A stretch of DNA of 64,000 bases from Eretmocerus hayati (Eukaryota > Arthropoda > Insecta > Hymenoptera > Aphelinidae). Shown piece after piece: positions 1-12,500 of this stretch. The position numbers were made by a program, and so were the translations under genes. The notes below the pieces were generated by a model. That model saw only the letters and a program-made list of their open reading frames with translations, was not told where the DNA came from and searched no databases. The stretch lies in contig CM056741.1 of assembly GCA_029851415.1 (NCBI GenBank), forward strand, positions 180,837,021-180,901,020, given 5' to 3'. The stretch's first letter is position 1, and each line of letters opens with the position of its first letter.

Positions 1-517
1 TTGTTGGATGGGGAGTGTACTACATCAATTTTTATTAAGCTGCATTTACAAAAATGATTCATTAAACCACTTTCTACCGCGAGCTTGGGACATCGAAAAA
101 TGTATTTCTGGGGTTTAAAATATGCTTTCCCGGTGAAAATAGGACAAACGAAGTAAAAATCAGGACTTGCAAATTGTTTCCATATTTTTTCCTTTATCCT
201 TACCTGCAATCAGGCATTAGGGCTCGGCCTCTAATTAATTCATTAATAGGGGCTTCTGAGAATTCTTCCAAATTTGTCAATCGTGTCCGAAAAAATTAAT
301 AATCAATTATTGGAAATCGATAAAAAAAAAGTTTGTCCATTATAATGAATATTGTGAGTGCATGGATAACAGTATCTTGTTCTAATGAGAGATCCGATGC
401 AAAACTATTCTTAGTGCAGTGCAGCATAATCCACTGATAAATATTTAGTATAACGAGTGTAGAAACTTCCTCGAGAAAGGTTATTATCGTTAACAATACT
501 CTATATATTTCCTCAAG
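1..517. other. intron sequence upstream of first visible SNMP exon
   Basis: No coding exon is recognisable here. The next exon begins at 518 with a completed split codon, so this stretch is at least the 3' part of an intron. The exon that should precede it, encoding the first ectodomain segment, is not present, so that intron is longer than 517 bp. Confidence 0.6.
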
Positions 518-3253
518 CGAGTGGCAAATGAAAACAAATCTAACAGATTATAAAGCGGATGATACCGTATCTTATACCAGAAGGAGCACATTTTATTTCA
601 ATGAAACAAGAAGTGCAGGTCACACTGAAGACGATGAAGTTGTAATACCAAACTTATTTATTCTTGGACTTATTGGTTCTGTACTCAAAGAAAGGCCAAC
701 GGCAATCCCGCTAGTTGGTAAGATACATATACTCATTCACGTGGAATCAAATATTTGAAACTAACTGATGAATGAAATTTTTTTTTTTAACCAGCCAAAG
801 CACTCGATGCCATATTGAAGAAACCCACGACTGTTTTTATGAAAGAAAAAGTTAGAAATATACTGTTTGATGGTTTTGAGATTGATTGCAACGTACAAGG
901 CGTCGCAGGGACGGCAGTATGTGGTGAAATCAAAGCGGCTGCTGATGATTTTGGTTTAAAAGTTATTGGTGAAAATGTATATCTTTTCTCACTTTGGGGA
1001 TCAGTAAGTTATCAACTCAAGTGAAATTGTTTTACTCAATGGAATCCTATCCTTTTTTCTTGTCCAATTCGATCTTATCACAAGCAATCCTGATCTAATA
1101 TACAGCCAATTTTACAAATATAATTTGCCCACGTTATTTTAGAGAAATGCCACAGACTCAAAGACAGTAACCAAAGTCCGTCGTGGAGCTAAAAATATAA
1201 AAAACGTTGGAGTCGTCGTGGAGTATGATAATAAGAACAATATGTCAAAATGGAGTGACGACTATTGCGATACATTTAATGGTACCGATAGTACAATTTT
1301 TCATCCATTTTTTGATAACGATGGAAAAGAGGATGTAGTGATCTTCAACCCAGACGTTTGCAGGAGTTTCAGTTTGGAATTTGAAGATAAAATAAAATTT
1401 AGAGGTAAGTCAGGGCAGTCAGCATTTTAAGATCTTCCATCAAAATTACCTGTGAAATATACATTTTCCTTAGAGATGTAAAACTCCATCATAGAGATAA
1501 ATGAATGATCTCAAATGACAATTGTTTCATCAAGAATATTAAATAATACATAACCATTTTTTTCTGAGATTCATTTTCATTGTAATGACATGTTGTGTCA
1601 TTTTATATTAACAGGGTTGACTTTGAATCGATACACTACAAGTTTTGGAGTGGACATAGAAAAATATCCTCAGCATAAGTGTTTCTGTGTCGATCCAGAT
1701 GACTGCCCAAAAGGAATTTATGATGTTTACAAATGTGTCAAAGCGCCAATAATAATATCCAATCCTCATTTTTATAATGCCGATCCACGTTATCTTGACA
1801 TGGTTGAGGGACTACATCCTGACAAAGTGAGTACAGATAAATACAACCCATATGTAGAACACGAATTTAATATCAAAATTCCACGTAGACTGAAGAGGTC
1901 GCCCTTTCATCGTCTCTCATGATTATTTCTCAATGATCAAAAGTGGAAGCTTTTTAAAAAATTCTATGACAGATTTGCCATAGTTTCTCGAGTTCTTCGT
2001 TGGAAATGACATTTTATAAATCCCTCGAGCATGAATGAATCAACTTTGATGGGAAAATTATATTATAGCATATTCTGTCTCTGTTGTCTAATGACCTCAT
2101 TAATTTCCAATGTAATGTGTACTATGATAATGTTTACTCATTTTCAAACAGGAAAAACACGCTATGGTATTCGATTTTGATCCATTTTCTGGCTCACCGT
2201 TCCGCGTATTTGCAAGAGTGCAATTCAATATGTACATCCAACCATTAGCAAAATTTAAATTAATGAAGAATTTCCCCAATGCTTTGTTACCTCTATTTTG
2301 GATAGAACAAAGTATGTACCTACCAAAATTCTTGATTAAAGAGGTGAAATTGGGCCACGTGGGATATTCCTTAGCCATGTGAGTATATACTTATTCTGTA
2401 TGCAAATTTCTTTCGAAATTCCTTGAATCAGAAGGATTATTTTCCAATATTAGAATATGGATCATTGCAAAATTCAATTCACAGAGAATTGACAAAAACA
2501 ACGAGTCATGGAACTGCATATTCAGGCCTGTGAATCTGACATTTTTTTTTAATGTGGAAACAAGCGAGAATCCGAGATTGGTATTCGAGTTTTGTTTCGT
2601 TTCTTTTTCGTTGAACCACGTTAGGATTTGAATTCAAGTTTTTTTGTCTAAGATGGACACAACCAACGTATTCTTTAAGATTATGGATAAAATCTTCATT
2701 TGGTTTCAAAAAAAAAAACTCCAAATAGCTACAAGACAAGAATTGAATCTTGAAAATCAATCTTTGACTCGATATATTGACACGTTAAAGAGGCTGCAAT
2801 ATTCACTAAAGTGACTTGATTCTCAAAGAAAAATATCTAATTGAGCTTCAACTCGGAAGTCACAAAAATTGAACAGGAATATAACCTTTGAGTACGATAT
2901 TACAGTTAGATATCGAATTATCGCTAGCAAAAATACATTGACTAACTATTTCGCTCTCCGCGTTTAAATTAGCTAGCAAGAGATTTATCATCCATATAAA
3001 ATTCATTCATTTCAGTCTGTCCCAGTACTCCTTGATGTTTGGAGGTATACTTCTGTCTGGATTGGCTGGATTTCTCCAAGTGAGAGAAAATTCCAAGAAT
3101 AAAACAGTTAAGAAAGTCAAAACCGCTAATGTCGCCAACGCCTCCCGAGGGCAACAAAACGGCTTCAATTCGGGAAACAAAACTCCTACGAGTGTTACCA
3201 ATGTGAAACCTGCACCAACAAAACCCGCTCCGCTGCCAACATTCGTTGACTAA
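518..3253 (+). CDS. SNMP2-like sensory neuron membrane protein (CD36 family), 5'-truncated by window edge
   Basis: Six exons are joined by GT-AG introns: 518-717, 795-1003, 1143-1404, 1615-1826, 2152-2378 and 3016-3253 (stop TAA at the end). All phases close without a frameshift and match the paralogue at 24594-33769 exon by exon. The visible protein shows the CD36/SNMP ectodomain: DDTVSYTRR, LFDGFEIDC, YCDTFNGTDSTIFHPFF, then the cysteine-rich CFCVDPDDC segment, NPHFYNADP, and KFKLMKNFPNALLPLFWIE. The last exon gives a hydrophobic segment (MFGGILLSGLAGF), the second membrane anchor, followed by a short basic, Pro/Asn-rich cytoplasmic tail. Known role of the family: two-pass membrane proteins that bind or transfer hydrophobic ligands; SNMP2 is usually in support cells of sensilla. 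Motifs such as FNGTDGT and KFKLMK favour SNMP2 over SNMP1, but subtype is inferred. The N-terminal anchor and first ectodomain part lie left of the window. Confidence 0.9.
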
Positions 3254-5617
3254 TCCAATGGTGTTTTATTGCAAAATTCAATGGGTCGTAAGTCTTTCTT
3301 GCCAAGTCTTATAGATTCTATAGTCTGAGAGTTGAGGAAGTATGTATTTACAAATGTAATCAAGTGCCTGAAAAATTGGATCAATACATCATTCATGACT
3401 CGCCTGCTTGCTCGAACCTTTCATCCATAGTTGGTTTGAAAGAAGCAATTAAATAATTGTCCGTAAAATCTGGATTTTGCACTCACATGTCGAAATCTAC
3501 TAGTAATTTCGACTAAGAAGAATGAGAATAGAGAATTTTTTCATTTTGATGAAAAATTTTGGTGTTTCTCAACGATCAGAAAACGATCGATTTTTGATGT
3601 AGCACCGTGAGCTGCGATGTCTTTTACGACTCTGATGATCGAGATATTCAATAATTTATATTTTTGGCAACAAATTATTTCGCATCTACCTTGCGAAAAA
3701 ATAAAGGACTGAATCTGATTGTGAATAACACACGCAAGGGAACGAATTAGTCCAGTTATCAAAATATTCAGATGGCCTAAACATTTTGTTGATGCTGTAC
3801 TCAGGCAGCGTGCATTATTGGTCTGGTGTCCCGGTAACTCAAAGCTTCGGAATTTTCAGCAAAAAAATGAAAGTGTCCAGCAAATGTTTGCTGCTATGTT
3901 AGCAACTTGAAATTGCTGTCCCGAAAAATGTTTGAAAAAATCCATAGCGCTTTACTGGTTTAGCCAGAATTTTTAGCTAAGACAGATAAACGATATTAAA
4001 CTGATCAATAAATTGACAAAATGTGCCTTAGTAGGTGTCTTTTGCTGGATCTATTATGCCAAGAAGTTAATCAAGAAAAATCTTACAGACATTGAAGAGG
4101 TTATTAGCAATATCAACAGTTGTGCGCTTAGAAAATGCTTTGCTGCCAAAGCCAAACCATTTTTTGCGTGTAGAAATTTAGAATATGTAACAGATAATTT
4201 CTAATCAGCATCTTTTCCCGTTGATGCAATCGAAGGATGTGGCAAAGCCAAAAAATTATCTCTCAGCTTTTCACCAGACTGCCTCAAGTTCTCACATTTT
4301 GTTCGTACGTTCTCAGGTTCTCGCACAGTTCCCACATTTCGTCTCACTAATCGTAGCCTACATAATTTGCAAATTTTGAGTCATGACCAGCGAGTGCGAT
4401 TGACTCATCACTGTTTGGCTAGGTTCTATCCATTTGTGACATAATACACTTGCAGCTTTTCTCCATGAATGATGATGGAGTTTCGCAATATTATATTTTG
4501 ATAAATATTTTTGGTGGAAGGACAATTTAGAACTCGACCTATAGAATGTATTTTTGTAGATGTGAGTTATATTGTTGCCAACATTTTGTAAATAGTCAAA
4601 TCTAATTTTTTGATACTTATGAATGAATAGTTGACTTTTCATCTATGATCGAAAAGAAAACATTTCTGAAACTGAACAAATTACCTTTGCTGACAAGTGC
4701 TTATAGCCTACCTCATTCGTTGTGTCTAAAGAAATTTTCCTAGATTGAAAAATGTTCTTGTTATGTAAATGCACCAGCCAAGTTTTGGTTGAGCCAAATT
4801 GATTCATTTTATCTAAAGGTATTTTGAAACACTAAGTACTGTGAGTAGGATCTCACTTTGAGTAGGATTCTCGTGATGTGGACACATAAATATGGTTTAT
4901 ATGTGTTTGAAAACTTCACCATTAATTTTTCTACAAAAATTGTCGGAATGGCACATCTAATTATACAGCTATATGTATGTGTAAATCTTTCATTATGTTA
5001 CGATTATATTTTAACAATAAACAACCATATCTCTAGAAATGAAAAGATCCCTGTTGTAAGATATATGTTATTTAAAGAAATTTCTCAATTAAATCAGGAT
5101 TTTGAAGAATGACACTTGTATCGTCATTTAAATGAACCCTCTCAATGCTGTATGGGCAAGATTCCTCCATGACTGTCGACTTTAGTGGTTATATTTGTTT
5201 GCCACATCTAATTTCTTATCCTTCTGATTATTCGATTTTCACTCATTCTAGGAATAACCGACGCTAGATGGATATTATTCTATATCAAGTGCCGTGCAAT
5301 GTGACATTCCGATTACTTCACGAGGAGCTTGTACTCTCTCCGTCCCAATCAGTGATAGCTCACTGATCATCATTGCATGAGCACTGATTTGTGGGAGAGA
5401 TTTATGCTGATGGATCAGTGCGTATGCACTGATTCATCATATGCGCTCGCATACTTTATGAAAATGATCTATTCGCAATATCTTCGACGCGCAATTGATA
5501 TAGATGCAGTTTCACATTCTATCTGATCATTACAAATGTATCTGATGTACAGCAGAGGTCCACGTGATAGCTCTGATGGTCCGTTTATAATAGCCATAAC
5601 CTGACATAACCACCCCG

Positions 5618-5636
5618 CCCCCCCCCCCCCCCCCCC
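5618..5636. repeat. homopolymer C run
   Basis: An uninterrupted run of 19 C residues. Its exact length may be a sequencing estimate. Confidence 0.9.
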
Positions 5637-5955
5637 AATAATCGGCGCTGATTCAGAACTGCCCCCGTCTACCTTGACCTGCTGCTCTGGAGCTCTGCTT
5701 CGGCTTTTTTTGTCCTTTATATTTGCTTTAGCAATGTTCCAATAAGAAAATAGCACAATCCAAAGCTTCAAGAAAACCCGAATCCTGCAACCCGCGTGGA
5801 ATTTTTTTTGTTCATGTGAAGTTTTTCTGAACTTGATGTTCAGGAGAGGTTTATATGGACAAAAAAATGAGACTATGGCGCACTTGATGGAAAAGAAATA
5901 TTTCCTGAACTTTGGGAAACTTTTCTTGAACTTGAAAAAAAGATTGCGCAAGTTC

Positions 5956-6174
5956 AGCTTTTTCTGATTAATTTTAAACAAATCTTCGAAGCTTTGCCAG
6001 TCCGCTTTTCATCATTACACAAACGAAGTTACGATATGGATATAGTTGCTCTCCATAGTTATGATCGATTTTCTATTAATAACGAATAGAAAAACAGTAT
6101 CGCTAGCTTGTGCAGAAATGGAAAGCGGACCGGCGAAACCTCGAAGATTTGATTAAAATTAATCTGAAAAAGCT
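5956..6174. repeat. imperfect inverted repeat (small MITE-like hairpin)
   Basis: The arms at about 5956-6009 and 6120-6174 are imperfect reverse complements; both contain the AGCTTTTTC and CTTCGA blocks. The loop is about 110 bp. It is probably a degenerate miniature transposon. Confidence 0.6.
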
Positions 6175-6559
6175 CTAAATGCACTGAGAGCCATGAATCG
6201 TACACCTGACTATATTTTGTTCGTTGTCTCAACGATTCCATATATCGTTCATGCAACGCTGAAAAATAGTCCTTCGAACGATCCGATTGTACCGCCGACT
6301 CACCGAGATAGTAGTGGCTACTATCCGAAAGTTGAGTCAAGTATATGAGAAGTGGGGATGGCACTACGGATCTTCTGCTGTGGCATATCATCAGTTCCAT
6401 TTGAATAACATGGAGAACGATTCACACCACATCTCACTTTATTTGATAGAATTTGGAAATGAAAATGGAATTTGGGAGCATATTCCATATTTGGAAAATG
6501 AAATCTGATGCAAAAAAAGTACATTGTCTCTTCTATGGAAGCAAGATCATGACTTGATA

Positions 6560-7686
6560 GAATTAGCTTGTAGGTTATAGGTCCTGCGTAACCAGCCAAG
6601 TGACTTCGCATGGACTCAAGATTCTCTTTCCTGAGGATGTTTGTACCAATATGCATCAGCTGTGATTTTTATTTGATGGATAGAATTATTCTGTCATCCT
6701 TCTGAGCTATAAGAATGATAGTCCAGACAGTATTGACCTGTGACGAAGGAAATACAATCCACACTTCATATGCTCTCCTTCGACTTGAGTGCTAGAAATA
6801 TTCATCGATTGATCTGCTCATACTCAAGATGACAGACCTTGAGCTGCTTGGTTCTCAATTAAGATAATCCGAATGCCTGTGGTTCTTGGGGTTTTATTTG
6901 CATATCTTACTTGTAATAATTAATCAGTTTCATATAAACATTATCTACAACAAAGGAGAGGAGTTCAAATTGGATAATCTTGTCATTTCAAGTTATACAT
7001 AAATTTTGTTCAGAGATTTTAGGTGCTCACTTTGTTGTATCTTATTGACATTATCTCCAAGTGTCATCGAGATTCTTGTTTTTCATTCACACTTGGCTCA
7101 TTTGATTTGTGTTGAATGATAACTCTTTCACTAAGTTCAACCCAAATCAAAGATGAAAATCTTGATGACGCTTGGAGATGTTGTCAAAAATATACTAAAG
7201 TGAACATTTAAAAATATCTGAATGAGGGCATATGAAACTTTGAAAGAGCAAATTGAGATGGCGAAATTATTCAATTGCAACTTTTTCCCTTACATTGTCA
7301 GACAATTTTTTTCCTTAAAACTGATTATAACCAATATATGCGAGTGCTACACCAAGAACCACAGGCTTCTGGATTCTGTGTTCCAAGAATCAAGCAGTTC
7401 TAGATCTGTCACATTCAGCGCTGGTCATATTCAGCAAATGCAGAAAAGTTTTCAGGTCTTGTGTCGAAGAATAACATACAAGGTGGGGCATGCATTCCCT
7501 CCGCCACAGACTAATGTCATGTAGACTATTGCTGCCATAGCTCAGAGACATGACAGAATATATTAATTTATGAAGGAACAATCTCAACTGATGAACAGAA
7601 GGTAGAAACATCTTCAAGGAACAGAATTTTGAATTCATCCGAAGACACTTGGATGGTTACGCAGGAACTATAACCTTGCAATTTGG
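6560..7686. repeat. long diverged foldback element (about 1.1 kb)
   Basis: The sequence folds on itself around about 7.11 kb. Matching block pairs include AGGTTATAG with TCCTGCGTAACCA near 6572 against the reverse complement near 7650-7676, GCCTGTGGTTCTTGG near 6872 against 7355, and ATCTCCAAG near 7050 against 7170. The arms are visibly diverged, so it is old. The BEL retrotransposon inserted just downstream. Confidence 0.7.
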
Positions 7687-7772
7687 GGATTGGCTTGCAA
7701 GCCAACAAGCCAATTCTTGTATTGGAAAGAATTATCTTCAGATTCTAGAGATTTCAGGCATGGAACCAAGCT

Positions 7773-9502
7773 TGTTACGGACTGAAGACAGGCTGGGTAT
7801 GGTTGAAATCAAAATGGAGTAAAGTTTGAAACTATTGTATATTGAGACTTCAAATCAAGTAAAAATTCAAGTAACAAATCAATACAAAATTTCTCAATAG
7901 AATCTCTAGTCTAAGACACAAGGGCGCGTATCGTGGTGACTGAGAATTCAAAAACGAGTGCCGGGGCATTGGCGCGTGAGGCTTTTTATCCTTTCGGCTT
8001 ACCGTGGCCCCTCCACTCCGGTCACCCTACTCATACTTACATACATACGTACATTGACGAATACATGAGTCAGTATTTGGAGGCAAAGCTTGCACAGATC
8101 ACACAGCGCGCGCAGCTTTGCGCCGCCTGTGTTTGGAAGGGGAAATCTAGCTGGCTCTCTCCCGCTCTCCACATGTACCGACTGTCTTTACTAGGTCAGC
8201 TGATCTGTGACTTTTCCGCATGAAAACGCCCCAGCATGCCGCGCTTCTGCGACATGTTCAAGCTTCTCATACGCAGAAAACCCTCAGTTCAGAACCTTCG
8301 ATTTTTCTCGTGCAAAAACCGTTGCCATCTCTCTGTAGTCAGTTTTCAGCACCTGAGAAACTTCGAGGGTTGCTTGCACGCTTGATTTAAAGCGTGAGCT
8401 TGGGCTTGGGTTTACGAGTGTACCGTGAAGATCGGGTTCTTATCGATAACATTTATTCAAACTCACATAATGTGAAAATGCTTGGTTTGTGCAAGATTGG
8501 AATCTGTTGCAGTGAAGCTCTGCCTCAAGCTTGTTAAATGATAATACATGATTGAAATGCCAATTATATCTATAAACAGTTGCGAGAATGAGTAATTCGA
8601 CAAGATTATGACACATTTCTCAACTGTTCCCTGTAAGTATGCCGCAAATCTTATGAGTCGAATTGACAATCGGAACAAATATTTTTCCATCTATGCATGC
8701 TAATACAAAGGTTCAAAGCGAGGGCATACTCAACTACTATTCAACTTCACACCTTATAATCATCCAACAACACAAAACAACGGCACTTGCATTCGAGCTC
8801 GTAATACACTTTCTGATCTTCTGTCACTCTCTCGAAACTTACAGAGAATATGGAAACGTCGCTTTTAAATATGCTCGCATGCGTTGAAACAAATGGATTC
8901 GTTCACACGTCCATAGCTACTCCGCGCCCCACGTGACCTTCACACGAGAATCATTTCTTTGATTTTGTTCGCCGCGAAATATATTTCTCGTCTCACGCTG
9001 AAACAGCTCGCCACTAAGTGGCTTAGCTCATTACGTCGGTTTCTTTTTGTATGAGGGTGGCTTGATATATATACATGCCGACGACCGCTTTTCTCTACGG
9101 TAGTACCTCTGTACCCAGAAGCAATAAAATTTATCTCACTCGAAAGAAACGGCACTTGAGAGTCACACGAAACCCGCACTCGTAAAACAGTCAAAATCAT
9201 CAAAGCGGTGAGGGGTCCCATGTGAGCCCCCGGCACCTAAAGTGGCTCTATGGCCTTGCGCGCGCGAGAAAAGCCATATTTCCCTTATTTCAAAGCCAGC
9301 GCTGAGTCACCACTTGCGAAGAGTCGCCACCGCGGCTGGCATCATACGCCGGCCGAAGAGGCCTCCGTCTCCGGCCAACACTCTAATGTATCACGAGAGA
9401 AGCTGCCGCCGCGAGTATAGTGGCCATCGAAGAAAAGACAGCGAACACCCGGAGACGTCTTGCGCTCTTTCGATAGTGCTGAATACTCGCGCGTATGCTA
9501 CA
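7773..9502 (-). repeat. 3' LTR of the BEL/Pao element
   Basis: This 1730-bp direct repeat of 15154-16883 is offset by 7381 bp. It starts TGTTACGG and ends GCTACA on the plus strand, and lies downstream of pol in element orientation. Open frames inside it recur identically in the other LTR and are not genes. Confidence 0.97.
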
Positions 9503-9503
9503 A

Positions 9504-9514
9504 TTTTCCCCCCC
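9504..9514 (-). other. polypurine tract of the BEL/Pao element
   Basis: Read on the minus strand this is seven G followed by four A, ending one base short of the 3' LTR boundary at 9502/9503. That is the expected place and composition for the plus-strand primer of an LTR element. Confidence 0.85.
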
Positions 9515-9523
9515 GTGCAAAAT

Positions 9524-12500
9524 TTAATGAGTTTTGCACGCATTCTCCCTAACTCCTAATAGTTTGATAAGTTTTCGTGTGGGTCTCCTGAGGCTACCGG
9601 TGGAAGTACTAACGTCGGCGACTCGAACTTGCCCGTCGTCTCCAGGGAAGACTTTTGTTATCGTGCCCCTTCTCCAGTGACCGCGCGGCGCCTGGAGGTC
9701 AACTATCAGTACGATATCTCCGACTTGTAGCGGGTCGTCAGGTTGGTTCCACTTCTTGCGAGGTATCATGCCAGGCAAATACTCACGGAGCCATCTCGTC
9801 CAGAAGGCATCCGCGAGTGCTTGCGCGAGTTGATATTGGCGACGCAGACAAACGTCCTTGAGCTCATAATCCCCTAATATGACGTCTCCAGAAGAAGTAC
9901 CGATGAGGAAGTGGTTTGGGGTCAGAGCTTCCGGATCTCTCGGATCGAATGAAACGTGAGTTAAAGGTCTTGAGTTGACGGTGTGAGCGATTTCAACAAG
10001 CGTGGTACGGAGGACCTCGGGACGAGCGGGTTGATCGCGGAGGATTGAATTGAGCGCGATTTTTACAGTCCGGATGAGTCGCTCCCAAGCACCGCCCATG
10101 TGCGGAGCATCTGGTGGATTGAAGCGCCATTCGATTCTTTGAACCCTCGCGCGCGACACCATATCTGACCTGATCATCTTTTCATACTCAGCCCTCAGTT
10201 CTATACTCGCGGCTCGAAAATTCGTTCCATTGTCGCTGTACATAAAACGTGGAGTGCCCCTTAGCCTTGCTAGCCTGATCACAGCTAAAATTGCCGAGTC
10301 CGCTCTGAGTGACTCGACGAGGTCCAAGTGAACGGCGCGAGTTGTCAAACATGTGAAAATCACGCCCCAGCGTTTCTCGTGCCGGCGCCCGATTTTCACG
10401 AGTATCGGCCCGAAGTAATCGACGCCGCAGTGCGTAAACGGACGTTGTCGATAAGCCGTTCGCCCCCCTGGTAAAGCTGCCATCATTGGCGTCATTGGTC
10501 TTTCTCTTCGTACGCGGCATGTCAAGCATCTACTTGTGATTTTACGCAAAGCGGACCGCAAACCAAAAATGAGGTACTTTTGCCTCAGTTCGTTGAGTAC
10601 CGTGTCGTGTGACCCGTGATAGAAACGCCTGTGATATTCAGCGATGAGAAATCTTGTGGTTTGGTGCTTGGCTTTGAGGATGATTGGCTGATTTTCAAAA
10701 GAACCAGACACGATACGCGTTACTCGACCGTTGGCCCTCATGACGCTATGTTTATCCAAAAATGGCTGATATTGATTTAGTTTGCTTTTCGGATTGACTT
10801 TCTTCCCCTTCCGCAGTGCTTCTATCTCGTCGGCAAAACATACTTCTTGATTTACCCTGTACCAGAATCGTTCCGCAGACTCGCTGTCTTGTACCATGAG
10901 CGTTCTTGCAGCTCTGGCTTTGGCGGTGCCTGTCTCACCTATCAACCCCCACCAGCGTTCAAAACACCGACGCACGCGTCGCGCAGTTACTAATAAGCCC
11001 CGCCAGCCAAAAAATGTCATGGGAAATCCGGTAACATCCGGAGGCTCGTCTTCCTCGTCCGCCACAGCTACTAAAAATACACTTCTCGAGTGAAGCGCCT
11101 CGACCCGTAACTTTTCCTCCGCGCATAATGGCTCTTGCACCGGCCAGGCTGATTCTGGCTTGAGAAGAAAGGAGGGCCCATGAAACCACGTGGAACCATT
11201 GTTTAGCTCATTATCAAAACGAGTTGCTTTATCGGCGGGATTTTCTTTGGATGGAACCCATCGCCATTCCGACTGGCTTGTACACTCTGCGATCTCACCC
11301 AAACGATTTGCCACGAAAACTTGTCGCGTGCGCGGTTCTGATTTGATCCAGTGCAATACTGTTGTGTTATCGGACCAGAATGTTCTACTCACGATGTCTA
11401 TCTCGAGCTCAGCCTTCACGAATTTGGCAAGCCTGGTGCCGAGGAGTGCGGCTTGCAACTCCATTTTTGGAATATCCCAAGTTTTGGGTTTCAAAGGTGC
11501 TACTTTTGTCTTGGCCATCAATAATGTAACGTGAACTTGACCTGAATTTAACTCGAATCTAAGATAAGCAGATGCAGCAAACGCCGAGAGACTCGCGTCA
11601 CAAAATACATGCAACTGTGCATTTACGTATTGGTCTGTCAAGGGTGTGAGGCAGCGCGGTACACTGCACGCGCGGATGTGTTCTAATTTCCCGAACCATG
11701 ACTGCCACGCTCTATACTCAATATCCTTCAGCTCCTGGTCCCACTCGACCCCACTTTTCCAGATTTCTTGCATGATAATTTTAGATTGAAGCGTGAACGG
11801 CCCTATCAAACCGAGGGGGTCAAAGATTGACATGATAATCCGCAGCACCTCTCTCTTGGTGGGTCTCTTGGTACCGCTCACAATATCGGCCGGAATTTTC
11901 GATAAACCAAGATTGAATTTAAGAGTATCTGACTTCGTATCCCAATACAGCCCTAGTACGCGTTCTTCCCCCCTGTCGCAGAGCCGCGTTTCTTTGTCAT
12001 TTGTAGCTTCATCGATGGAGGCGACTACCCGAGGAGAATTGCTTGCCCAACCATGCATCTTGAAATTCGCGGCCTCGTTTATTTTTATTATGTCCGTTAT
12101 CAGAGCGGCGGCCTCGCTTTCCGTACGACAACTATCCAGCTGATCATCCATATAACTGTTCTTCTTTATACTTTGCGTTGCCACGGGCTTAAGTGACTCG
12201 AATTCGTCCGCGTTTCTATTTTTGACATAAATAGCGCTCGATGGCGATGATTTGGACCCGAAAATCAAACTATTCATCTCGAATATCTCTGGTTCTCCTC
12301 TCCGATCTTTCCCTCGCCAAAGAAAACGTTGTGCGCCGCGGTCAGCTGGCCTTGTCTGAATCCGCAGAAACATGTCAGATATATCCCCTTTGAACGCGAC
12401 TGCGAATTGGCGGAAGCGGATAAGCACGCCCGGAAGTGGCTGCAAGAGGTCCGGACCTGTTTCTAACTGATCGTTGAGGCTCACGCCCATTGATTTAGCG

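Larger units (their letters stand above)
3254..6559. other. intergenic stretch without recognisable gene
   Basis: I see no exon chain or conserved protein here. The open frames are short, AT-rich and unlike any family. It includes a 19-base C run near 5.62 kb and a small imperfect hairpin near 5.95-6.17 kb, listed separately. Confidence 0.6.

Noticed and set aside
5330..5450. Short ATCAGTG dyads as operator-like sites
   Set aside because: Only a few imperfect dyads, no nearby gene and no conservation evidence.
7933..8223. 96-residue open frame, identical at 15314-15604, and other shared frames within the LTRs
   Set aside because: These lie in the direct LTR copies, match no family, and are duplicated only because the LTR is.
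10896..12143. Plus-strand open frames across the pol region
   Set aside because: Antisense shadows of the intact minus-strand pol frame.
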